Source of the DNA: a virus
Virus record (IMG/VR): IMGVR_UViG_3300047359_000272
Location: 1 to 23,247 of that record
Strand: one strand, 5' to 3'
Length of the DNA stretch: 23,247 nt
Shown in pieces: positions 1-6,400 of this stretch. The notes under the pieces were generated by a model. The model saw only the letters and a program-made list of their open reading frames with translations. It had not been told where the DNA came from and ran no database searches. The translations under genes were made by a program, and so were the position numbers. Position 1 is the first letter of the stretch, and the number at the start of each line of letters is the position of its first letter.

Positions 1-1
1 A

Positions 2-676
2 CACCAACATGCCTACAGCCTGCTACTGGACACCGTAGGGATGCCAGAGGTGGAGTATAAGGCGTTTTCAGAGTACGAAGCTATGGCTGACAAGCATGAG
101 TACATCAACGCTGTGAAGGTCACTAAAGGAGACAAGAAGAGCATTGCTAAGGCACTAGCTATCTACTCAGGCTTTACTGAAGGACTACAACTCTTTAGTA
201 GCTTCATCATCCTGTTGAACTTCCCAAGGTTTGGTAAGATGAAGGGTATGGGACAGATTATTACCTACAGTATACGTGATGAGTCTATGCACGTAGAGGC
301 AATGACAAAGCTATTCAGGGAGTTTATGCAGGAGAACATTGACCTGTGGACTGATGACTTCAAGGCTGAGATCTATCAGGCATGTAGGGAAATGGTTGAC
401 CTAGAGGATAGGTTCTTGGACTTGGTGTTTGAGCAGGGTGATATTGAAGGATTAACTAAATCTGAAATGCAACAGTATATTAGATATATTGCTGACAGGC
501 GTTTACTTCAATTAGGATTAAAACCTAACTATGAAGTAAAAGATAATCCACTAAACTGGCTTGACGATGTGTTAGGTGTAGAGCATCAGAACTTCTTTGA
601 AGGTCGTGCAACTACTTATATGAAAGCTGGCTTACGTGGTAATGCTAGTAAAATTAAATTTTCTAATGTGGCTTAA
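2..676 (+). CDS. nrdB: Ribonucleoside-diphosphate reductase small subunit (class Ia NrdB), 5' partial
   Basis: Radical-generating beta subunit of aerobic ribonucleotide reductase, which with NrdA turns ribonucleotides into deoxyribonucleotides for phage DNA synthesis. The open frame runs to the window edge, so the ATG at 41 is internal. The first codon (2-4, His) begins HQHAYS, which fits the His of the first ExxH iron motif (compare EAIHSRSYT in E. coli); its Glu partner would lie outside the window. Other ligands are visible: Glu in FTEGLQLFSSF, and Glu/His in IRDESMHVEA. The C-terminal FFEGRATTYMKAG places a Tyr where the family has its radical-transfer Tyr (Tyr356 in E. coli numbering). 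Codon use changes from GC-balanced to AT-rich near base 450, with no break in the protein. It lies convergent to the late operon, and nrdA would be expected upstream. Confidence 0.93.
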   Translation, partial: HQHAYSLLLDTVGMPEVEYKAFSEYEAMADKHEYINAVKVTKGDKKSIAKALAIYSGFTEGLQLFSSFIILLNFPRFGKMKGMGQIITYSIRDESMHVEAMTKLFREFMQENIDLWTDDFKAEIYQACREMVDLEDRFLDLVFEQGDIEGLTKSEMQQYIRYIADRRLLQLGLKPNYEVKDNPLNWLDDVLGVEHQNFFEGRATTYMKAGLRGNASKIKFSNVA

Positions 677-678
677 CT

Positions 679-888
679 GTGTCAGAAGGCAATATTATAA
701 GCTTTAAAGTTTTTATTAATCCTAAAGGATTATTAATGACTGAGTACTCTAAACTTCCTAATAAAGAACTTAATAAAATTTTTAGTAAAGATGATATATT
801 ATTTATTCAAAAAATATTGAATAAAGTAGATCCTTTAGTTAAAGATTTACATAGAGATTTAGAAAAAGAATTAGAAGCTTTAAACTAA
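679..888 (+). CDS. Small hypothetical protein downstream of nrdB
   Basis: Unrecognised 69-residue protein. It starts with GTG two bases after the nrdB stop, so it is probably translated by coupling; no clear Shine-Dalgarno is seen. It is Lys/Asp/Glu-rich and mostly helical in appearance (IFSKDDILFIQKILNKVDP, then a charged C-terminal helix), with no cysteines, so it is not a glutaredoxin, the small redox partner often found beside nrd genes. It is very AT-rich (about a quarter G+C by hand count of two 60-base rows). Its last 9 bases overlap the 3' end of the converging late operon. Its position suggests expression with nrdB, but no function can be given. Confidence 0.7.
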   Translation: MSEGNIISFKVFINPKGLLMTEYSKLPNKELNKIFSKDDILFIQKILNKVDPLVKDLHRDLEKELEALN

Positions 889-1086
889 AAGGTTGATGGT
901 CTGGGACGATGAGGATACATTGCGTACACTTAGCGTCCCATGATCATACTGATAGTACACAGTCCTGAAGACAGTAGTATCAATTCTACCAGTATCCCCA
1001 CCACTATTAACAACAGAAGTGCGCGTCTCTGTGTTGACATAACTACTCAGTAGCATGTTTGATACAGATGATACAGGGCCTACCAT
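880..1086 (-). CDS. Small hypothetical protein, last gene of the leftward late operon
   Basis: Unrecognised 68-residue protein. Its ATG overlaps the stop of the upstream gene in the string ATGGTAG, a translational-coupling arrangement like others in this operon, which is the main reason to accept it. The protein is rich in Ser, Thr and Val and poor in Lys, with an N-terminal VGPVSSVSNMLLSSYVNTET and a C-terminal TLSVRNVSSSS, suggesting beta structure. That is quite unlike its Lys-rich neighbours. Its 3' end overlaps the convergent + strand gene by 9 bases. A small virion or decoration role is possible but not supported directly. Confidence 0.6.
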   Translation of the reverse strand: MVGPVSSVSNMLLSSYVNTETRTSVVNSGGDTGRIDTTVFRTVYYQYDHGTLSVRNVSSSSQTINLLV

Positions 1087-1403
1087 TTGGCCTTATTAGC
1101 CCAATATGCGGCACTCATCTTACCCTTCTTAATATTCTTAGCGTGACGAGCTTTAAAACTTGCACGTTTCTTCTTCATCTTGTCAGACTCTCCTGCCTTT
1201 GGCTTACCTGCCGTCTTAGCACCTTGCTCACCAAATCGAATGGTTTTGATCTTGTCACCCTCTTTAGCCACTACAACGTGTGACTTCTTAGGGTGGTTAG
1301 GAGTTCTCTTAGGCTTGTTATAGCCGCTAACGCCTGCACGGGTTAAGCGTGGATCTTTCTTCTTAGCCTTACCACCTTTTTTATATTCTTCTCTATCTAT
1401 CAT
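1080..1403 (-). CDS. Small basic phage protein (107 aa), function unknown
   Basis: A strongly basic protein, with roughly a third of residues Lys or Arg. It carries the conserved-looking cores DPRLTRAGVSGYNKPKRTP, KSHVVVAKEGDKIKTIRFG and, at the C-terminus, KMSAAYWANKAKW. I recognise this pattern from many marine phage genomes, where it is annotated only as a domain of unknown function (DUF6321 or similar from memory, unverified). The middle (VVVAKEGDKIKTIRFGEQG) reads like a small beta hairpin or sheet, and the ends like charged helices. It overlaps the upstream gene by 4 bases (ATGA), and a GAGG-type ribosome site lies just before the ATG. Nucleic-acid binding or DNA condensation is a reasonable inference from charge alone. 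Confidence 0.8.
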   Translation of the reverse strand: MIDREEYKKGGKAKKKDPRLTRAGVSGYNKPKRTPNHPKKSHVVVAKEGDKIKTIRFGEQGAKTAGKPKAGESDKMKKKRASFKARHAKNIKKGKMSAAYWANKAKW

Positions 1404-1654
1404 TTGCGGTGCCTCGCTGTTTTCTTTGCTATCTTTTTGGGTTGCTTAGAGTGCTGCTTTCCTTTCTTTGTGTCTTCACGTTTCTTTTTGGAAGTGGCAG
1501 CGTACTCCTTGTCTGATAGAGCCTCTCTAGCCTTCTTCGGGAGATACCTTTCACCTGTTGCTTTCTTTCCTTGTGTTGAGGGTTTACCTGACTTGGTTCC
1601 CCATTTCTCTTTAGTCCACTTCTTTAGGGACTTCTGTGATTTCTTTAATCCCAT
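1400..1654 (-). CDS. Very basic small phage protein (84 aa), DUF5872-like
   Basis: An extremely Lys-rich protein: about 26 Lys and 5 Arg in 84 residues against about 7 acidic residues. The order is SLKKWTKEKWGTKSGKPS, then ERYLPKKAREALSDKEYAAT, then a Lys-rich tail with GKQHSKQPKKIAKKTA. The W-x3-KW-x-TKSGKPS and YLP-x2-A-x2-LS-x2-EYAAT blocks match a small protein family common in marine phages and giant viruses (recalled as DUF5872, unverified). It shares a 4-base overlap with the next gene and a 10-base overlap with the lipoprotein gene. A role in genome packaging, DNA condensation or host chromatin binding would fit the charge, but nothing in the sequence proves it. Confidence 0.8.
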   Translation of the reverse strand: MGLKKSQKSLKKWTKEKWGTKSGKPSTQGKKATGERYLPKKAREALSDKEYAATSKKKREDTKKGKQHSKQPKKIAKKTARHRK

Positions 1655-1914
1655 GTTTTAAGTTCCTTACCTATCTTGATCCTACCGTAAGGGTTACGTC
1701 CTTCAAACTCTGAGGATGTCTCGTAGCCTAAAGCACCATCTACGTACCACGTATCCTGCTGTACTCTCAAACCTGTCCACACAATGTCTGTAGAGGTTTC
1801 ATTTAGATCGTTGAACGGCGTACCATTAGGGATACTTGAGATATGTTCAAACTCTCCGTACCATGTGCAGCCTTGTAAGAGTGCTAATATAAAAATTAAT
1901 TTAACTGCTTTCAT
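1645..1914 (-). CDS. Predicted phage lipoprotein (outer-spanin candidate)
   Basis: An 89-residue protein with a classic lipoprotein signal: MK start, hydrophobic core KLIFILALL, then L13-Q14-G15-C16 as a lipobox, giving a mature protein of about 74 residues lipidated at Cys16. The residue after Cys is Thr, not Asp, which by the enterobacterial rule favours the outer membrane. The mature part has no transmembrane segment and looks beta-rich (IVWTGLRVQQDTWYVDGALG, NPYGRIKIGKEL). It lies a few genes after the holin and endolysin, so it could be the outer-membrane half of a spanin pair. A superinfection-exclusion lipoprotein is an equally open alternative. It overlaps both neighbours (ATGA upstream, 10 bases downstream). 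Confidence 0.8.
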   Translation of the reverse strand: MKAVKLIFILALLQGCTWYGEFEHISSIPNGTPFNDLNETSTDIVWTGLRVQQDTWYVDGALGYETSSEFEGRNPYGRIKIGKELKTWD

Positions 1915-2108
1915 TTGTACCCACCACCCGCTGCTTTGTATTCCTTAGCAAGCATCTGAGCTTTACGGGCTGACCACTGCCCCGGCTTACCGCCTTTACT
2001 ACCCGCCTTGATCTTGTTAAATAAACGCTTACGCATAGTAGGCTTGGTGTAGTTACCTGCCTCATTAACTTTGGACTTTTTCTTTGCTGGCTTCTTAGCT
2101 GCTGGCAT
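1911..2108 (-). CDS. Small basic phage protein (65 aa), function unknown
   Basis: A small Lys-rich protein (about 16 Lys and 3 Arg in 65 residues). It has a lysine-alanine N-terminal tail (PAAKKPAKKKSK), a core AGNYTKPTMRKRLFNKIKAG, a stretch SKGGKPGQWSARKAQMLAKE and a Gly-rich end. The GKPGQWSARKAQMLAK block is one I recognise from other marine phage genomes, always without a known function. A strong GGAGG ribosome site sits six bases before the ATG, so translation here is independent of the gene upstream, which ends 12 bases earlier. The tail resembles histone-like disordered tails, so DNA binding is a plausible inference. Confidence 0.8.
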   Translation of the reverse strand: MPAAKKPAKKKSKVNEAGNYTKPTMRKRLFNKIKAGSKGGKPGQWSARKAQMLAKEYKAAGGGYK

Positions 2109-2119
2109 AGTGCCTCCAG

Positions 2120-2569
2120 TTATCTAGTTAAATATGAAATTAAAAGAGCTAAACACATAGGTATCAACAACACTAGTACGGCAATTACAGTACCTATCTC
2201 TCTAACGTCCTTCCAAAACTTCTTCTTAGCCGCTGCTGCTCTAGCTAACTCTAGCTGTTTAGCCTTCCTAGCTTCAGCCATAGCAGCCATAGCTTCTTGA
2301 TATAGCTGACCGTTACCACTGACTGTAAAGAGATCTTTGATCTCCTTCATAGTTTCTTGTATTTGCTTTTTGGCTAGTGCAGCTTTTACAGCATCTGCTT
2401 CAGATAGTTTACCTTCATTCTGTGCTCTTGCAAGCTCTACTTCAGCGCCACCAAGTGTAGATAAAAAACCTGATATAGATTGTATATCATTAGTAGTTTC
2501 AGCTACACGCTTGATAGCGCCTGTGGCAGCGTTAACACCTGCTATGATCGCAGATATTTCAGCAATCAT
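2120..2569 (-). CDS. Tail-anchored membrane protein in the lysis block, function unknown
   Basis: A 149-residue protein with a mildly hydrophobic N-terminus (IAEISAIIAGVNAATGAIK), a long Ala/Glu/Lys/Gln-rich helical middle that could form a coiled coil (about residues 45-115), and one strong membrane segment at the very C-terminus (IGTVIAVLVLLIPMCLALLI) followed only by SYLTR. This is the topology of a tail-anchored inner-membrane protein with a cytoplasmic body. It overlaps the holin gene by 4 bases (ATGA), so it is probably coupled to it. Possible roles are antiholin, lysis regulator or membrane partner of the lipoprotein; none is shown by a diagnostic motif. Confidence 0.8.
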   Translation of the reverse strand: MIAEISAIIAGVNAATGAIKRVAETTNDIQSISGFLSTLGGAEVELARAQNEGKLSEADAVKAALAKKQIQETMKEIKDLFTVSGNGQLYQEAMAAMAEARKAKQLELARAAAAKKKFWKDVREIGTVIAVLVLLIPMCLALLISYLTR

Positions 2570-2955
2570 TTGCGGGTCTTTTCATAGGATCTCATAGCAC
2601 CTAGTCCTAACATACCCATGAGTACAGGCATCATAGTTTCTAAAGGTACAAGAGGAATAACAATGTCTATACCCACTAAGGCCAGTACAAAGTTTGCAAA
2701 TGGAATTGTAATAAAGTTACCGAACATTCCTAGTCCACATGTCCAGCCAATGAAGGGCCTCCAACCACTTACAAAAATGCTAGAGTGTGCTGCTTCAGTT
2801 TTGTTAACTTCAAGCTGACCCTTCATAAGCTCTTGATGATGTTCTTCTGACATCGTAGCAATCTTATGAGCCAGCATTGCCTTCTGGTCTTTGTCTTCAA
2901 TAAACTTATCTAGTAATCCAGTTACAGGGCCTACTAAGTTTGCTAACATACTCAT
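2566..2955 (-). CDS. Holin of the 3-TM, GTA-release type
   Basis: Inner-membrane holin that lets the endolysin reach the cell wall at the end of infection. The 129-residue protein has an N-terminal amphipathic helix (MLANLVGPVTGLLDKFI), a charged helix (EEHHQELMKGQLEVNKTEA), then the hallmark SSIFVSGWRPFIGWTCGLG, and hydrophobic segments continuing through FANFVLALVGIDIVIPLVPL and MMPVLMGMLGLGAM, ending in a basic tail YEKTRK. This matches the family called holin of 3TMs, for gene-transfer release (PF11351 from memory). It lies 164 bases after the endolysin gene with a small gene in between, and is coupled by ATGA overlaps on both sides. Confidence 0.88.
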   Translation of the reverse strand: MSMLANLVGPVTGLLDKFIEDKDQKAMLAHKIATMSEEHHQELMKGQLEVNKTEAAHSSIFVSGWRPFIGWTCGLGMFGNFITIPFANFVLALVGIDIVIPLVPLETMMPVLMGMLGLGAMRSYEKTRK

Positions 2956-3119
2956 AATAGTTCTACTTCTTGATCTATTTGATCAAAAATAGCTTGCTGT
3001 TGTTCTTCAAATAAAGTACGAAAATCTTCTCGCTGCATAAAACCTAAATTGTTTTTAGCTTGTTTTAATTGATATAATTTATAAACTTTATCTAATATTT
3101 CTTCTGTGTATAAGATCAT
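2952..3119 (-). CDS. Short hypothetical protein (55 aa) between endolysin and holin
   Basis: A 55-residue frame that fills the otherwise empty gap between the endolysin and holin. It begins MILYTEEILDKVYKLYQLKQ and ends FDQIDQEVELL. The ATG directly abuts the TAA of the endolysin gene, a GGAG ribosome site lies 7 bases upstream of it, and its stop overlaps the holin start as ATGA. This matches the spacing used everywhere else in the operon and strongly supports a real gene. The product is soluble, highly charged and all-helical in appearance (DKVYKLYQLKQAKNN; EEQQQAIFDQIDQEVE). Its DNA is far more AT-rich than the two genes around it. Function unknown. Confidence 0.78.
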   Translation of the reverse strand: MILYTEEILDKVYKLYQLKQAKNNLGFMQREDFRTLFEEQQQAIFDQIDQEVELL

Positions 3120-3488
3120 TTAATAACTCCAAACATGTGGTCTTGGCCTACCTTCAGAGCATTCAAGGTCATCAAGGTGTACAAATCTAGAGCCACCCTT
3201 CTGACTGATACCAATCCCAGTGAAACCTGCCTCTAGAGCGCCCTGTAAAAGCTTGTAAGCAGCTTCACCACGTACCCCTATATCTATGGCCCTCCCTGAA
3301 GCATGTGCTCCCGGAGAGGCTTTACGGGCCTCTATGGGGTGGTCTTTACAACGGTATGCAGAGGTTACAGGAAAGCTAAAGCCAAGCTTCTCACGCAAGG
3401 CATCTACCTTTTTCATGAACTCAGGGTCTATACCCTTGGTTTGGCAGTGTTTACATTCTAATTCTTCTTCTGTAAAATACTTATACAT
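3120..3488 (-). CDS. Endolysin: peptidase M15A-family cell-wall hydrolase
   Basis: Zinc peptidase predicted to cleave the peptide cross-links of peptidoglycan during lysis. The 122-residue protein is essentially a single catalytic domain. It shows SAYRCKDHP, then GAHASGRAIDIG with the zinc ligands His and Asp of the SxxHxxGxAxD pattern, and a final RFVHLDD supplying the third ligand His. The N-terminal ELECKHCQTKG also resembles the start of M15A proteins of phages. There is no signal peptide or membrane anchor, so it should depend on the nearby holin. The start overlaps the giant upstream gene by one base (TAATG). By length it is a compact form of the family. Confidence 0.9.
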   Translation of the reverse strand: MYKYFTEEELECKHCQTKGIDPEFMKKVDALREKLGFSFPVTSAYRCKDHPIEARKASPGAHASGRAIDIGVRGEAAYKLLQGALEAGFTGIGISQKGGSRFVHLDDLECSEGRPRPHVWSY

Positions 3489-6400
3489 TACCTATTTCCA
3501 CGTTTTTGATTCTTATCTATTAAGTCTAATATTCTTTGTTGCTGTACAGGATCAGCTTTTTTAAATGCTGAAAGATTTGTAATTGATTCAGATAATTCAG
3601 ACTTTCTTCGTAACACTGGTAGCTTTTGTGTTATTGCTGGTGTAGAATCTTTACCTGTCTTAAACTTAGCTGTAGTAGCTACACGAGCTTTTTTCTCTTT
3701 AGACTTTTTAGATTTTTGTTTTGGTGGTATATACTCAACTCTATTTTTTACATCAGGTGGAGCTAATGGATTTTTTAATACAAACTCATAAGGAGAATTT
3801 TCATTATCTCTTGTAACTAAAAAATCACCATCTGTTGTAGACATTACAGTTATAGGTCTTCCGTTTTGTTTAGCAGGAAAAACTCTATCTTGTGTTTCTT
3901 TATAAGACTCTAATGAAGGATCTTCTCTTAAACCTACAATACCTAAATCTGGATCATCTACAGTAGATTCTCCTACGCGAGCTTTATCCATTTCTGTTTT
4001 CTTTTCAAACTCAAAATATTGAGAAGGTGTATAAGGTTGTTCTTCAGTAACCACTACTTTATTCATATAATCAATACTTGCATCTTGAGCTTCTTTAACA
4101 CTAGTTACAGGAGGAGATATAGATGCAAAAGCTTGAGCAACAGAATTTCTAATATTATTATCTACTGGGTGATGTAAAAACTCAGCAGGTTTATTAGCTT
4201 GTCTTTCTTTAATAAATGCAGCCATTTCTGTACCTGTTAAAGCTCTAGCTTCTTCCATTTCTCGAAGTTTTAAATCATCGCTAAGATATTTAGAAGCTTG
4301 ACCTTCAAACATTTCAGTCATAAAATAAAGTTGAGGATCTACTAAAGAAGTAAAATCTGAAGCTTGTCTTTTTTCTTCTCTAACCTTTAATTGATTTACT
4401 AAAGAATCATAAAAAGCTTTTTGACCTTCATCATTTAAATTAATTTCACCAGCTAACTTAGCTAATCTTTCTGGTGTAGCTGCTTCAATAGTTAAAATTT
4501 TACTAGGTAAAAATTCAGGAATACCTAAAGCAATACGATTCATTCTATTTTCATACTCTCCATCTGACTCTCCTTTTAATTTATCAGGATATTTAGCATG
4601 AGAGTATTCGTGACGAACTACAAAAGTATTCCAATCTTCTAAACTATCTATTGAGTTTTCAGGTAAAGGCTCAGCCCCCGGCTTCTTTTCTAAAACATCT
4701 TTTCTTATTGATGTCCAAGCTTTTCTATCATAAGCTTCACGCATACGTACAGGATCAATAAATACTGTATCTTGTTTTTTATCATAATAAGCAAAAGCTT
4801 CTTTATTTTTATTAGGCAAAGGGCCATATACTGTTTTTACAGCAGGTAAATCTTCTAAAACATTTTGAGTTGTTATATCTGACGAAGGTAACAATGAAGT
4901 AACTAAATGGTATGGCCCTTTAGCAATATCATTTTTAAATTTTTCATCAGACAGCCCCATACTAAACTTTGTTTCATTAATAAAATCTATTCTGTCTTTT
5001 TCTGAAAACTGAGTATTAATATTAAAGTATGTTTGCTTGTCTAATACAGGAATATTAGAGTTTTCTAAAAACATGGTATCGTCTAATAAGATCCAGTTTT
5101 GTTCCTCTTGCATCATTTCTTTAGTTAAAGAATAATTATCAAGACCTATATATTCTTTTGTAGGTACTTCATATTCTACTAAAGGTTCTTCAGGAAGCTC
5201 GTCTACTTTTAGCTGCATACCTGAAGTACCCTCAACAGGAGCAAGAGCCTCTCTGCTTCCCGGCATAGCTCTTTCGGCTTCTTCTAATACATTTGTAACT
5301 GTAGCCTGTACAGTCTCTCCTGCGGTACGTACAGGAGCTTTACCTCCTATTTTTGTAGACTCTACTGATGCAAACCTTTCAGATAAATCTTTTTTATTTA
5401 CCGGAGCATGTTGAATAGAGTCATATCCTGCTGTTTTAAAAGCATCAATAATTTCTTTTTCAACTAATATAGGATGTAAAGCTATTTGGTCAGGTGAATA
5501 GCCTAAACCTTCTTCAATAGCTAAGGGCAATCTTTCTCTTTCTTTTTGTATTCTTTTTAAACTTTTAGCTAATTCTGCATCTGACTTACCAACCTGAGTA
5601 ATAAAATCTTCTTGATCTAAAAAATTAGTAAGAGAAGTTACCTTAGGTATTTTTCCTGAATACTTAAAAGGATTTAAGGTTCTTATAGTTCCTCTAGGGT
5701 TACTCAAAACAGAAGGGTTTGTTTCAGCTATAGCTAAACCATTAGGATTGACACTAAAGTACACAGGAGTTTTAACTTGAGATTCTCTAACATGAGCATC
5801 TATGCGATCTTTACGATTAGCAGTGCTAAAAAGTTCTTCTGAAGACTCATCTAAGTAAGTAAAAAATTTACTTCCTTGTTTTCTAACTGCTTTAACTATA
5901 CTACCAGCCATAAACTGGCGACGATTATTTAGCAGTTCACCTGACTGCTCTGAGTAAGGCATCCCTGTAGTTCTATCTACACGTTGACTAGGGTTTAAAC
6001 CAGTTCTAGGAACCTCTTGATCAAGCTCACCGCCTTTAAAAAACTGAGAGCGTTGGTAATAAGACCTTTGAGTTTCTAACCAAGCATTTAAAGATTGTTC
6101 TTTTTTAGGTGGCTTTAATCCTACAGCCCTATCTATATCTTTACCAAACTCTTGAATATCTTTTTTTAAGTCTCTATTTTCTTGTAGACTAGGCAATGAT
6201 CTATATAAACTATATCCGGGTACATTGGTAGCTATAAGCTCTCCGGGGCCTTTACGATATATTAAACCATCAATAGCATCGCCTACTATTGGGCCTGTTA
6301 CAGCTTTAACACTAGATCCTAAAAAGCCTCCACCTATTTCAGCGTTTGCTCTAGCTCTTTCTGCATAATCAAAAAAACCTATGCCGCCCCAACGCTGAAC

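Noticed and set aside
41-676. Complete small NrdB starting at the ATG at 41
   Set aside because: The frame is open to the window edge and the upstream codons (HQHAYSLLLDTVG) match the conserved first iron-ligand helix, so the gene is only truncated by the window.
679-888. Glutaredoxin or thioredoxin partner of ribonucleotide reductase
   Set aside because: The protein has no cysteine and no thioredoxin-like pattern.
902-940. Inverted repeat as a rho-independent terminator
   Set aside because: The stem is only 7 bases, the loop is 25 bases, and no U-run follows on either strand.
1404-1661. Hydrophobic, Phe/Cys-rich frame on the + strand with a signal-like start
   Set aside because: It is the antisense image of the Lys-rich 84-aa gene (Lys codons read back as Leu and Phe). 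It has no ribosome site and does not fit the operon.
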